Origin: an uncultured Saprospiraceae bacterium
GTDB taxonomy: Bacteria > Bacteroidota > Bacteroidia > Chitinophagales > Saprospiraceae
NCBI GenBank assembly: GCA_938002665.1
Contig: CALLAE010000038.1
Span: 1 to 64,000 of the forward strand
DNA length: 64,000 nucleotides
Direction of reading: 5' to 3'
A model generated the notes under the pieces. It was not told where the DNA came from, ran no database searches, and saw only the letters and a list, made by a program, of their open reading frames with translations. The position numbers were made by a program, and so were the translations under genes. Below are positions 1-8,890 of this stretch, piece by piece. The stretch's first letter is position 1, and every line of letters begins with the position of its first letter.

Positions 1-1
1 T

Positions 2-187
2 CTAAATACTGCAAACTATTATGCTGCAATAAATGAAATGCTGCAAACTTGTATCAATGAAAATTTTATGTTGCCACAGCATCTGACCATGTGGAATTTT
101 GTGGATCAGCCTGCTGAAGTTCAGCCTGCGATTGCTTCTGCTAAAACGTGGGAAGAGGAAGCCATAAACTATGCCATACCAAAATGA
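2..187 (+). CDS. C-terminal end of a LOG-family-like (Rossmann-fold) protein, partial
   Basis: The frame is open from base 2 to the TGA at 185-187 and gives about 61 residues of a protein that begins outside the window. The pattern N-x3-YY, then ML, F-M-x-P-x-H and D-x-P-x-E matches the end of LOG/TIGR00730 proteins, which are lysine-decarboxylase-like nucleoside monophosphate phosphoribohydrolases. The assignment rests on this short tail only. The stop overlaps the start of the next gene (ATGA), so the two are probably translationally coupled. Confidence 0.55.
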   Translation, partial: LNTANYYAAINEMLQTCINENFMLPQHLTMWNFVDQPAEVQPAIASAKTWEEEAINYAIPK

Positions 188-1293
188 AAAGACGATTATT
201 ATCTTTAGATGTTTTCAGAGGCATGACAGTCTTCTTCATGATTATTGTCAACTCTACAGGCAACTGGAGCAAGACCTATGCTCCACTCCTCCATGCTAAA
301 TGGCATGGCTTTACGCCAACAGATTTTGTCTTTCCAGCTTTCCTCATTGCGGTCGGTGCAGCTATGGCCATCGTCTTACCTAGATGGAAAGTCACACTGA
401 GGCTAGCAGAGGCTTATAGAAAAATATTGCTGAGAACCATCACTATTTTTGTCCTAGGCTTTCTAATGTACTGGTTTCCATTCTGTAGCTGGCAGAATGA
501 TGGCAGTCTGCTGTTAAGACCTATAACTGAAACTAGAATTATGGGAGTACTACAAAGAATAGCCCTAGCATATGGTCTCTCTGCTTTCTTACTCTATAGC
601 TTTTCGCTAAGCTCTGTTATTAAAATGACGATGGTCATACTAGTTGGCTATTGGTTCATTATGATTGGTCTTGGGGATCTGACTTTAGAAGGAAATATCG
701 GACGACTGATGGATCTGGCAATCTTTGGAGAAGCCCATCTCTATAAAGGAGAAGGTATTGCTTTTGATCCTGAAGGCTTACTTTCTACTCTGCCTTGCAT
801 AGGAAATGTTGTGGCAGGATATATGACTGTCACTTATCTCAGAAGCGATGACTCTTATGCTCGCAAATTCAAAATACTCCTCGTAGGTGCAGCACTGATG
901 GGCTTAGCAAGCTTGTGGCATTATGCCTTCCCTATCAATAAGAAACTGTGGACAAGTTCCTATGTGCTATTGACTTCTGGCATAGGTATATCCATGCTGA
1001 TGGCTTTACATTACATACTGGATCTAGGTAAGGGATCTAAATCTTGGGCTTCCTTATTTACACCTATGGGTAAGAATCCACTTATCATCTATATTATTTC
1101 TCAGCTAGGTCTTAGCCTTCTTTACTGGTGGCCTAATGTGGAGCATGGCAACTCTTACAATGCAGTCTATCAGCAGGGCTTTAAGTGGGCTGGTGAATAT
1201 TTAGGGTCATTCTTATTCGCTTTTAGTTGGACGATGATCTGCTGGAGTATAGCTTTGCTGATGGATAAAAAAGAATGGTATGTCAGAGTATAA
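184..1293 (+). CDS. DUF5009/NagX-like acyltransferase family membrane protein
   Basis: A polytopic inner-membrane protein of about 369 residues. It opens with RLLSLDVFRG, the signature of COG4299 proteins related to heparan-alpha-glucosaminide N-acetyltransferase (YeiB/NagX-like). About ten hydrophobic segments follow, and the conserved histidine and GxxPL-type loops expected of the family are plausible. Family members are thought to move acyl groups onto sugars across the membrane; the substrate here is unknown. I chose the ATG at 184 over the upstream start at 148 because it overlaps the preceding stop as ATGA and gives the family N-terminus directly. The gene overlaps the next one by 14 bases, so it sits in an operon with a carbohydrate-binding lipoprotein. 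Confidence 0.8.
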   Translation: MKRRLLSLDVFRGMTVFFMIIVNSTGNWSKTYAPLLHAKWHGFTPTDFVFPAFLIAVGAAMAIVLPRWKVTLRLAEAYRKILLRTITIFVLGFLMYWFPFCSWQNDGSLLLRPITETRIMGVLQRIALAYGLSAFLLYSFSLSSVIKMTMVILVGYWFIMIGLGDLTLEGNIGRLMDLAIFGEAHLYKGEGIAFDPEGLLSTLPCIGNVVAGYMTVTYLRSDDSYARKFKILLVGAALMGLASLWHYAFPINKKLWTSSYVLLTSGIGISMLMALHYILDLGKGSKSWASLFTPMGKNPLIIYIISQLGLSLLYWWPNVEHGNSYNAVYQQGFKWAGEYLGSFLFAFSWTMICWSIALLMDKKEWYVRV

Positions 1294-2035
1294 ATTCGTG
1301 AAAATAGTCTTTTTCTGTACGTTAGTTATAGGGTTAAGTGCTGTGCAATTTTCTTGTAAAGATGCTACTCCTTCCGGTTCTAATCCTACCCATATCATTA
1401 GAACCTCTGACCCTGTCACTATAGATGGTAAGGCAACAGAAAAGATCTGGTCTCAACTGCCTTGGCAGCAGTTGGACGAAGTATGGCTGGGTAAGCCATT
1501 CTCTACCGATGACTTTCAGGGTCGATACAAAGTAACCTGGGATAGTAAAAAGCTCTATGTACTCGCAGAAATAGTAGATGACAAACTGGTAGATACACAT
1601 CCTGATGGTCTAGATAGATACTGGGATGATGACTGTCTAGAAATATTTATAGACGAAAATAGATCCAAGGGAAATCATCAATATAATCATTCTGCTTTTG
1701 CATATCATATTGCCCTAGATGGCAAGGTCACAGATATAAATACTGATAGCGTCCCTAGCTATTATAATCATGTTAGCTCCGCAAGACTTACATCTGGAAA
1801 TACTACAATATGGGAAACATCGATAGACATTTATGATGACAGCTATTCAGACGGTATGCCAGCTACTCCAGTAACGCTTTCATCTGGAAAGGTGATGGGA
1901 TTTGCGCTAGCCTATTGCGACAACGACAACAGCGCAGAAAGGGAAAATTTTATTGGATCAGCAAAGGTTATAGGAAAGGATAAGAATAGAGGATGGATAG
2001 ATGCTGGAATCTTTGAAGAGATTATTTTAAAATAA
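1280..2035 (+). CDS. CBM9-like carbohydrate-binding lipoprotein
   Basis: 251 residues. A signal peptide ends at a probable lipobox (QFSC), so the product is likely a lipoprotein. The rest forms one family 9 carbohydrate-binding-like domain. Landmarks are IDGKATEKIW near the start, YKVTWDSKKLYVLAEI, then DDDCLEIFID and a late FAYHIALDG strand. This domain is common in secreted Bacteroidota proteins that bind sugars or accompany glycosidases. No catalytic domain is present. It starts inside the end of the acyltransferase gene (14-base overlap), so they are co-transcribed. It faces the next gene convergently over an AT-rich hairpin. Confidence 0.8.
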   Translation: MSEYKFVKIVFFCTLVIGLSAVQFSCKDATPSGSNPTHIIRTSDPVTIDGKATEKIWSQLPWQQLDEVWLGKPFSTDDFQGRYKVTWDSKKLYVLAEIVDDKLVDTHPDGLDRYWDDDCLEIFIDENRSKGNHQYNHSAFAYHIALDGKVTDINTDSVPSYYNHVSSARLTSGNTTIWETSIDIYDDSYSDGMPATPVTLSSGKVMGFALAYCDNDNSAERENFIGSAKVIGKDKNRGWIDAGIFEEIILK

Positions 2036-2057
2036 AAAAGTAAGGCCTTTCTTTTTT
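2034..2057. terminator. Possible bidirectional terminator between convergent genes
   Basis: An A-run, a short GC core (AAGGCCTT) and a T-run form a near-palindrome exactly between two convergent stop codons. The stem is mostly A-T with one T-T mismatch, so the hairpin is weak, but the A and T tracts suit termination in both directions. Confidence 0.4.
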
Positions 2058-2461
2058 CAGTTATTGTTTATTGGAAAGTCTAATTCCTCTGTTACATCTT
2101 CAACTGAAATTATAGTATCAATCATAAATCCATCAGCATCTAGGCAACCATAGCCCAATTCGTTACGCTTACTTGAGTATCTGCCTTTGACATGAACACT
2201 TATTCTTCTAGTAGTTTCTTCTGGCCAAAGCAGTTCATAATTTTTTGAATTAGATATTCCTTCAGATAACATGGGCAGAATTACTTTTTCAAATTTTACT
2301 CGATTGTTGTTTTCCACTAGCTCTATAATTGTGTAGTGAATATTCGACTCTTCGCAGTCTTCAATTTGATTAATCATCCAAAGTTCAACCATTCTCTTAT
2401 TTGAACAGCCTTCTGCGATGAGACAAAATCCGAAAACTACGAAACTAAATATCCACTTCAT
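2057..2461 (-). CDS. Hypothetical lipoprotein, 134 aa
   Basis: I do not recognise a family. The first 19 residues are a lipoprotein signal peptide ending in AEGC. The mature part is acidic and about 115 residues long. It contains a possible beta-rich stretch around HVKGRYSSKRNELGYGC, which suggests a small all-beta periplasmic domain, but nothing points to a function. It stands alone between a convergent gene and the aldo/keto reductase gene, which lies 50 bases upstream on the same strand. Confidence 0.55.
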   Translation of the reverse strand: MKWIFSFVVFGFCLIAEGCSNKRMVELWMINQIEDCEESNIHYTIIELVENNNRVKFEKVILPMLSEGISNSKNYELLWPEETTRRISVHVKGRYSSKRNELGYGCLDADGFMIDTIISVEDVTEELDFPINNN

Positions 2462-2511
2462 TTTTACTAATATTTTAGAAATTTATAGTCTTCCAAGGAA
2501 TTACCGAAAAC

Positions 2512-3417
2512 CTATGGCACTCTTTCTCCTTTGCTGGCCGTCCATATCTCAAACCATTGTTCATCAGTAATTTCCTTAGTCAAAGCACTAACAGCCTCAG
2601 TCAGTCTTTCTGCTTTGGAGGTGCCGAGTACTGGAGAAATAGAGGCAGGATGATGCAGCAAAAAAAGATATGCCATTTCTGCCAGCGACCATCCATAAGA
2701 TCTACATACAGCTTGTAATCTCATGATTCTCTCCGTATCATCCATACGAGCTTGCTGAGCAAACAATTGTGCACCAGCTAGTGGAGACCAGGCTTGAGGC
2801 TTAATTTTATGTTGCTGCAAATTATCTAAAACGCCATCACTAAAACTGTCTAACATCACTGGAGAAAGCTCTAGCTGATTAGTAACTAAAGGAAAGTAAC
2901 TATGTAACAAATTAAACTGGGTAGTCGTAAAATTTGAAACACCAAAATCTAGAACCTTTCCAGCTGTCTTTAATTCTGTGAAAGCTCCAGCCACTTCCTC
3001 GGCATCCATTAGTGGACTAGGCCTATGAATAAGTAAGAGATCTATATAATCTGTTTTCAGGTTCATAAGCGACTGATCCACTTGCTGTATGATATAAGAC
3101 TTAGAGTGATCATAAGAAGCTAACTTATTAGCTGGTCTGTTATCACATTTCATCCTGATACCACACTTAGTGATCAGTTGTACGCTGTCTCTATAGATAT
3201 CCATATCCCCAAAAGCAGAACCAAACTCCCCTTCTGTGGTATAATCACCATAGATATCTGCATGATCAAAAGAACTTATACCCTGATCTAGACAGGCTGC
3301 AATCATTTTCTGGTAGGCAGACTTAGAAAATTGTGCTCCCCACAAACCCCAACGCATAACTCCAGCAACAATACGACTGTAACTCTTGCTGTAATCGGAA
3401 TACTGTACTTTTTCCAT
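2512..3417 (-). CDS. Aldo/keto reductase (YdhF-like)
   Basis: 301 residues, normal length for a cytoplasmic NADPH-dependent aldo/keto reductase. The catalytic tetrad is visible: Asp and Tyr in DHADIYGDY, Lys in ITKCGI and His in DLLLIHRP. The C-terminal cofactor region (PVLGTSKAERL) is also present. Such enzymes reduce aldehydes or ketones of sugars and other carbonyls; the substrate cannot be inferred. It reads away from the MFS gene that follows and has no close operon partner. The ATG at 3417 gives the usual family start. Confidence 0.85.
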   Translation of the reverse strand: MEKVQYSDYSKSYSRIVAGVMRWGLWGAQFSKSAYQKMIAACLDQGISSFDHADIYGDYTTEGEFGSAFGDMDIYRDSVQLITKCGIRMKCDNRPANKLASYDHSKSYIIQQVDQSLMNLKTDYIDLLLIHRPSPLMDAEEVAGAFTELKTAGKVLDFGVSNFTTTQFNLLHSYFPLVTNQLELSPVMLDSFSDGVLDNLQQHKIKPQAWSPLAGAQLFAQQARMDDTERIMRLQAVCRSYGWSLAEMAYLFLLHHPASISPVLGTSKAERLTEAVSALTKEITDEQWFEIWTASKGERVP

Positions 3418-3601
3418 ATCTCATTTTTAAATTCAGTCACATAATATCCATCAAAGATGCAATGAATTATTGCAGGCTAATAACATGCTGTCCTAATACA
3501 TTCTGAGTTATACATCAAAAGGACTGTAGTTGTAAGCAGATAATTCTAACTATTTAGCGATATTAGACTTAAACTATAAATTCCAAAACAAACTAACCAA
3601 C

Positions 3602-4804
3602 ATGAACAAGCGCACTCTATTCAATGCCAGTTGCATAGCATTAGCTGTGACTGCCATGACCTTTGCTATAAGGGCAGGTATCTTGACCCAACTAGGGACA
3701 GAATTTGGCCTGACGGATACACAATTAGGTCATATCAATAAAATGGCGTTCTGGGGCTTCCCGCTTGCAACTATCTTTGGAGGATTACTATATAATATCA
3801 TAGGTGCTAAAAGAATGATGATAATCGCATTTATCTGCCACCTAGCAGGTTTGCTGCTGACGATATTTGCAGATGGATACATGGGTCTGCTCATCTCTAC
3901 TTTCTTCATTGGTTTTGCTAATGGAAGTGTAGAAGCTGGCGCTAACCCGATGGTAGCAGACTTGTACCATGATAATAAATCCACTATGCTCAACAAATTC
4001 CATGTGTGGTTTCCAGGAGGTATCGTGATAGGCGCCTTGATTTCAAAGTTTATGGCAGATGCCGGGCTGGGATGGCAATTACAGATTGCGGTTATGATTA
4101 TTCCTACTATCATATATGGATTTATCGTATTCACTCAAAAATTCCCAGAGACACAAAACATAGAAACTTCTACAGAGAAGAATATTAAAGGGATGCTCTC
4201 TCCGTTGTTTATATTTATGATGATATGCATGGCTCTCACAGCAACGACAGAGCTAGGCACACAGCAATGGGTGGAAAAAATCCTATCAGGAGCAGGTGCT
4301 CATCCACTTTTAGTCCTTGCCTTGATTACAGGTCTCATGGCAGTAGGACGATTTTTTGCAGGGCCTATTATTCATAAATTGAATCCAACAGGCGTCTTAT
4401 TTGGCAGTGCTATTATTGCTGCAATAGCTCTCTACTCGATGAGTCTAGCTACTGGACCTATGGTCTATGTTGCAGCAATTTTGTTTGCTGTAGGCGTCAT
4501 GTATTTCTGGCCTACTATGATAGGTTTTGTAGGAGAATATTGTCCTAAGACTGGACCTCTAGGAATGTCCATCGTAGGTGGAGCTGGCATGTTGGGTGCG
4601 GGTTTTGCACAACCTATTATAGGCGGCATGTTAGATGCGGAAAAGGCAGCGGCCCTAGCGACTGGTGTCAGTGCTGAGCAGGCTAGTCTCATTGCTGGGC
4701 AGTCTACACTTGCCAGTCTAGTTGTACTACCTATCATATTGATTGTTGCATTTGGAGCGCTCTACTTTTATATGAGAAATAAGATTGCTGTACATGCTGC
4801 TTAA
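3602..4804 (+). CDS. MFS transporter, probably sugar
   Basis: 400 residues with about twelve transmembrane segments. The loop GGLLYNIIGAKRMM matches the cytoplasmic loop 2-3 signature of the major facilitator superfamily. The protein resembles the sugar-permease-like MFS proteins encoded in Bacteroidota sugar-oxidation loci, but I cannot name the substrate. It heads a rightward run of genes (DUF1080, Gfo/Idh, TIM barrel, DUF1080), and the following reading frame starts inside its last codons. It therefore probably imports the sugar released or oxidised by these enzymes. Confidence 0.8.
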   Translation: MNKRTLFNASCIALAVTAMTFAIRAGILTQLGTEFGLTDTQLGHINKMAFWGFPLATIFGGLLYNIIGAKRMMIIAFICHLAGLLLTIFADGYMGLLISTFFIGFANGSVEAGANPMVADLYHDNKSTMLNKFHVWFPGGIVIGALISKFMADAGLGWQLQIAVMIIPTIIYGFIVFTQKFPETQNIETSTEKNIKGMLSPLFIFMMICMALTATTELGTQQWVEKILSGAGAHPLLVLALITGLMAVGRFFAGPIIHKLNPTGVLFGSAIIAAIALYSMSLATGPMVYVAAILFAVGVMYFWPTMIGFVGEYCPKTGPLGMSIVGGAGMLGAGFAQPIIGGMLDAEKAAALATGVSAEQASLIAGQSTLASLVVLPIILIVAFGALYFYMRNKIAVHAA

Positions 4805-5693
4805 ACATTTTCTAAACCACAAACCACTATTTTTATTTATCAGTATCCTGATAGTAGCTGCTTGCAAAACTACTGGAACAAAACAAACTCGGTCTGATAA
4901 CAATAACGCCTCAGTAGAAGAGTGGCACCCTATTTTTAATGGTCATGACATGGAAGGTTGGACTCCCAAATTCAAGGCACAACCACTTGGTGAAAACTAC
5001 AAAAATACGTTTCGCGTAGAGGAAGGCTTACTTAGAGCATCTTATGATGAGTGGGATACTTTCACTAATCAGTATGGACATCTATTTTACAAAACCATTT
5101 ATAGCTATTACAAGATCCGATCAGAGTATAGATTTGTAGGTGACCAGCCTCCTGGTGGCCAAGAATGGGCATATAGAAATAATGGACTGATGTTACACAG
5201 TCAAGACCCAGCGACCATGACCCATGAGCAAGAATTCCCACAGTCTATAGAGTTCCAGCTACTAGGAGGAAATGGAACGGATGAAAGATCCACAGGTAAT
5301 ATGTGTTCCCCTGGCTGCCACGTAACGATAGATGGCAAATACACAGAAACGCATTGTATAAACTCAAATAGCAAAACGTATCATGGGAACCAGTGGGTAC
5401 GTGCAGAAGCAATAGTATATGGTGATTCTCTGATACATCAACTTATCAATGGAGATACTGTGATCACTTATACAAATCTCGTAACTGGAGGCTGGTTACC
5501 AAATGCTGATACCATAAGATTACCTCCTGGCTTACCCTTGGATAAAGGAAGGATTTCCATACAAGCTGAAAGCCACCCTACAGACTTCAAGAGTATAGAA
5601 ATTCTTAATCTCTGCGGCTGCATGGATAAAAAAGCCACTAATTACAAAAGCTATTACGTCAAGGTTGACAACAGTAGCTGTACATATAATTAA
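4794..5693 (+). CDS. DUF1080 (3-keto-disaccharide hydrolase-like) lipoprotein with Cys-rich tail
   Basis: 299 residues. A hydrophobic signal ends at VAAC, predicting a lipoprotein. The body is a jelly-roll DUF1080/PF06439 domain: FNGHDMEGW near residue 50, then RSEYRF, NNGLMLHSQ and FQLLGG. The family includes hydrolases that cleave 3-keto-glycosides. The last 25 residues form a short repeat-like motif (CGCMDKKATNY ... DNSSCTYN) that resembles the CxDxxAxNYxxxAxxDDGSC repeats of T9SS-associated proteins. I chose the ATG at 4794 over the TTG at 4785; both overlap the MFS gene. Next comes a Gfo/Idh gene 11 bases downstream, so it is an operon member. Confidence 0.8.
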   Translation: MLLKHFLNHKPLFLFISILIVAACKTTGTKQTRSDNNNASVEEWHPIFNGHDMEGWTPKFKAQPLGENYKNTFRVEEGLLRASYDEWDTFTNQYGHLFYKTIYSYYKIRSEYRFVGDQPPGGQEWAYRNNGLMLHSQDPATMTHEQEFPQSIEFQLLGGNGTDERSTGNMCSPGCHVTIDGKYTETHCINSNSKTYHGNQWVRAEAIVYGDSLIHQLINGDTVITYTNLVTGGWLPNADTIRLPPGLPLDKGRISIQAESHPTDFKSIEILNLCGCMDKKATNYKSYYVKVDNSSCTYN

Positions 5694-5704
5694 TAGAAAA
5701 ATAG

Positions 5705-6856
5705 ATGAAACGCAAAATTAGAATGGGTATGGTAGGCGGCGGCCAAGGTGCTTTTATAGGAGAAGTGCACAGAATAGCAGCTAGGATGGATGGATATATA
5801 GAACTAGTCTGTGGAGCCTTCAGTAGCAACCCAAGAAAATCCAAAGCCGCAGGCAAAGCCCTTTTTTTAGATCCTAAACGTGTCTACAAAAACTATGAAG
5901 AGATGATGACTAAAGAAAGTCAGCTCCCTGCAGATGAACGCATGGACTTTGTCTCTATTGTGACACCTAATCACGTCCACTTTCAGCCTGCTAAACTTGC
6001 TCTCGAGCATGGTTTTCATGTGGTCTGCGATAAGCCAGTGACCTTCACCTTAAAACAAGCTGAAGAATTAAAAAAACTTACTTCAAAAAAGAGAAAACTT
6101 TTTGCAGTCACTCATAATTACACTGGGTACCCCATGGTCAAAGAAGCCAAGGCCATGATTGCGGCAGGCGCTATAGGAAAAATCAGAAGAGCCGTAGTAG
6201 AGTACCCACAAGGATGGCTGAGTACAAGATTAGAAGCCTCAGGACAGAAACAAGCCACCTGGAGGACAGATCCGAAGAAATCTGGCAAAGCAGGATGCAT
6301 GGGAGACATAGGGACACATGCTGAAAACTTACTGGAATATGTGACGGGATTGAAAATTAAAAAATTATGTGCTGACCTCAATACTTTTGTCAAAGGCCGC
6401 GCTCTAGATGATGATGGTGCTATACTCCTAGAACTGGAACAAAAAGCTAAAGCCATCCTCTTTGCCTCACAAATAGCCGTTGGAGAAGAGAATAATATAA
6501 GACTACGTGTATACGGAGAAAAAGGCGGATTAGACTGGTCTCAGCAAGAGCCAAATACTTTATTGGTTAGGTGGCTAGATAAACCCGCAGAGATAAGACG
6601 GACAGGTGTCGGTGTTCAGCACAGCACTACACAACATGCCATCAGAATTCCGGCTGGTCATCCCGAAGGTTTCCTAGAAGCTTTTGCCAACATCTACAAG
6701 AACTTTGCTTTAGCACTGAATGACATCAATGAAAAGAATAAACCCAACCCTCTACATCTAGACTTTCCAACAATTAAGGATGGGGTAAGAGGAATGCGAT
6801 TTATAGACAAAGTGATTGAGTCTGGGAAGAGCAAAGTGAAATGGACTAGGTTTTGA
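5705..6856 (+). CDS. Gfo/Idh/MocA family oxidoreductase (cytoplasmic)
   Basis: 383 residues. The N-terminal Rossmann fold begins MGMVGGGQGAFIG. The family motif EKP appears as CDKPVT, and the C-terminal half has the expected GDIGTHAEN motif with its catalytic-type histidine. There is no signal peptide, so it acts in the cytoplasm. Enzymes of this family interconvert hydroxyl and keto groups on sugars and inositols using NAD(P). With DUF1080 and TIM-barrel neighbours it could reduce 3-keto-sugars to ordinary hexoses. That role is inferred from context; the fold itself is clear. Confidence 0.88.
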   Translation: MKRKIRMGMVGGGQGAFIGEVHRIAARMDGYIELVCGAFSSNPRKSKAAGKALFLDPKRVYKNYEEMMTKESQLPADERMDFVSIVTPNHVHFQPAKLALEHGFHVVCDKPVTFTLKQAEELKKLTSKKRKLFAVTHNYTGYPMVKEAKAMIAAGAIGKIRRAVVEYPQGWLSTRLEASGQKQATWRTDPKKSGKAGCMGDIGTHAENLLEYVTGLKIKKLCADLNTFVKGRALDDDGAILLELEQKAKAILFASQIAVGEENNIRLRVYGEKGGLDWSQQEPNTLLVRWLDKPAEIRRTGVGVQHSTTQHAIRIPAGHPEGFLEAFANIYKNFALALNDINEKNKPNPLHLDFPTIKDGVRGMRFIDKVIESGKSKVKWTRF

Positions 6857-6859
6857 ATT

Positions 6860-6990
6860 TTTAGATTTTAGATTTTTAGACTTGAAGATTTTTAGATTTG
6901 AAGACTTTTAGATTTTTAGACTTTAGACTTGTAACTGCTAACTAATATCTGATAACTAATAACTAATAACTGATAACTGATAACTAATAA
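6860..6990. repeat. Two short-tandem-repeat tracts before a start codon
   Basis: The gap between two co-directional genes is made of degenerate repeats. The first half repeats TTTTAGA(T/C)TT with AAGA variants. The second half (about 6936-6990) repeats TAACTAA and TAACTGA in 7-8-base steps and runs to the ATG at 6993. A related motif on the other strand lies at 35548-35588. Confidence 0.8.
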
Positions 6991-6992
6991 AT

Positions 6993-8045
6993 ATGAAAAC
7001 GATAAAAGGACCAGCGATTTTTCTGGCGCAGTTTGTAGATAAGAAAAAGCCATTCAATAGTTTAGAAGGGATGTGCAAGTGGGCGGCAGGTCTGGGATAT
7101 AAAGGGATACAAATTCCTACCTGGGAGTCAGGACTTATCGACTTAGAGCAAGCTGCTAAAAGCAAGACTTATTGTGCAGAGCTGAAGGGAAAGGTCGAAT
7201 CTTACGGACTACAGATAACAGAGCTTTCTACGCATCTGCAAGGTCAACTAGTGGCAGTTAATCCGGCATATGATTTGATGTTTGATGCATTTGCTCCTAA
7301 AGCGGTTCAGGGAAAGCCTAAGGCGCGAACTGCATGGGCGATAAAGACAGTGAAGCAAGCCCTGACAGCAAGTAAGAATTTAGGGCTCAAGGCGCATGTA
7401 ACTTTTTCTGGTGCACTTATGTGGCATACTATGTATCCATGGCCACAGCGACCTGCAGGACTGGTAGAGCAAGGCTTTACAGCACTGGCTAAGCGCTGGT
7501 TACCTATACTTAATCATGCTGCTAAATGTGGTGTAGATCTTTGCTATGAGATACATCCGGGCGAAGACCTACATGATGGTATCACCTTCGAACGTTTCTT
7601 AAAGGCAACAGGAAATCATAAGAGAGTTAAGATACTTTATGACCCGAGTCACTTTATCCTTCAGCAACTAGACTACTTAGCTTTTATAGATATCTATCAT
7701 GAGCACATAAAAATGTTTCATGTCAAAGATGCAGAGTTCAACCCCAATGGACGGAGTGGTGTATATGGAGGCTATCAAGGCTGGGCGGAGAGACCGGGTA
7801 GATTTAGATCACTAGGAGATGGGCAGATAGACTTTAGTGGCATCTTCAGTAAGCTGACACAATATGGCTTTAACGGCTGGGCTGTTATGGAATGGGAATG
7901 CTGTATCAAGTCTTCTAAGCAGGGCGCAGAGGAAGGTGCTCCATTTATCGCACATCATATTATTCAGGCAAGCAAGAAAGCCTTTGATGATTTCGCCAGC
8001 AGCGGCGGCAATGCCAAGCTAAACAAAAAGATACTAGGACTATGA
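6993..8045 (+). CDS. Sugar phosphate isomerase/epimerase-like TIM-barrel protein
   Basis: 350 residues, xylose-isomerase-like TIM barrel. Likely metal ligands are the Glu in CYEIHPGE, Asp and His in YDPSHF, His in MFHVKDAEF and Glu in VMEWEC. There is no signal peptide, so it should be cytoplasmic. Proteins of this type occur next to Gfo/Idh and DUF1080 genes in Bacteroidota and probably isomerise or epimerise oxidised sugars. The exact reaction is not determinable from sequence. The ATG follows an unusual repeat tract, and its stop overlaps the next ATG (ATGA), so it is tightly coupled to the DUF1080 gene. Confidence 0.85.
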   Translation: MKTIKGPAIFLAQFVDKKKPFNSLEGMCKWAAGLGYKGIQIPTWESGLIDLEQAAKSKTYCAELKGKVESYGLQITELSTHLQGQLVAVNPAYDLMFDAFAPKAVQGKPKARTAWAIKTVKQALTASKNLGLKAHVTFSGALMWHTMYPWPQRPAGLVEQGFTALAKRWLPILNHAAKCGVDLCYEIHPGEDLHDGITFERFLKATGNHKRVKILYDPSHFILQQLDYLAFIDIYHEHIKMFHVKDAEFNPNGRSGVYGGYQGWAERPGRFRSLGDGQIDFSGIFSKLTQYGFNGWAVMEWECCIKSSKQGAEEGAPFIAHHIIQASKKAFDDFASSGGNAKLNKKILGL

Positions 8046-8764
8046 GAATTATAATTACACTTGCTAGCCTCTTATTAAGTATGGCACTAGCAGGGCAGAT
8101 TACTCAGCCTGAAGCTTCTGAAGTATGGGAACCACAACCCCGAGTTGTCAGTATAGATAAGAACGACCTGCCTTCTGATGCTATAGTATTATTTGATGGA
8201 AAAAACTTAGACGCTTGGGAAGCTAAAGATGGGGAGAAGCCTGCAAGCTGGAAAGTAGCTGATAATTGCGTGACTGTAAATGGCACTGGAGATATTCAGA
8301 CTAAGCAATCCTTTGGTAGTGTACAGCTCCATATAGAGTGGAGAACGCCTGCCGAGATAGTTAGTGAAGGGCAAGGGCGCGGCAACTCTGGTGTCTTTTT
8401 TCAGAAGAGATATGAAGTACAAGTGCTGGATAATTATAATAACAAGACCTACTCTAATGGACAAGCTGGAGCCATCTACAAGCAACACATCCCTCTTGTC
8501 AATGCCTGCGCACCTCCAGGAGAGTGGCAGAAATATGATATCATCTTTGAAGCACCCATCTTCAATACTGATGGGCTAAAAATAAGATCAGGTTATCTGA
8601 CTGTATTTCATAATGGAGTTCTGATACAAAACCATGTAGAAATATATGGTACTTCAGAATACATCGGCTTTCCTAAAAACATTGCTCATGAAGCAGATAA
8701 AATCATGTTGCAAGACCATGGCAATCCTGTGAGCTTCAGAAATATATGGCTACGGGAATTGTAG
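8042..8764 (+). CDS. DUF1080 family secreted protein (3-keto-glycoside hydrolase-like)
   Basis: 240 residues. A signal peptide of about 18 residues ends LAGQ with no lipobox, so it is probably periplasmic. One DUF1080/PF06439 domain fills the remainder: VLFDGKNLDAWE, then HIEWRTP, GNSGVFFQKRYEVQVLD and a C-terminal FRNIWLREL strand. Glu and Asp of the YEVQVLD stretch line the usual family pocket. It starts within the stop of the TIM-barrel gene and ends the operon that begins with the MFS gene at 3602 (or with 6993 if the repeat tract separates two units). Confidence 0.85.
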   Translation: MRIIITLASLLLSMALAGQITQPEASEVWEPQPRVVSIDKNDLPSDAIVLFDGKNLDAWEAKDGEKPASWKVADNCVTVNGTGDIQTKQSFGSVQLHIEWRTPAEIVSEGQGRGNSGVFFQKRYEVQVLDNYNNKTYSNGQAGAIYKQHIPLVNACAPPGEWQKYDIIFEAPIFNTDGLKIRSGYLTVFHNGVLIQNHVEIYGTSEYIGFPKNIAHEADKIMLQDHGNPVSFRNIWLREL

Positions 8765-8890
8765 TTTTCGATGACTACGAAATAAGCCTTTTAAGACTCT
8801 TTATTTTGTAATCTTTTAAATGCATATAAGCTCATGCTGATTACACCTGATCACTCTTACCTTTGTGAAAAGAATAGTCTTTAGGCAATA

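Noticed and set aside
6118-6456. 112-codon minus-strand frame within the Gfo/Idh gene
   Set aside because: Antisense shadow caused by codon bias; composition is Ser/Ala/Pro-rich without motifs.
8860-8872. TACCTTTG, a perfect-looking -7 box on the plus strand
   Set aside because: It lies between two convergent gene ends with no downstream plus-strand gene, so it is probably chance.
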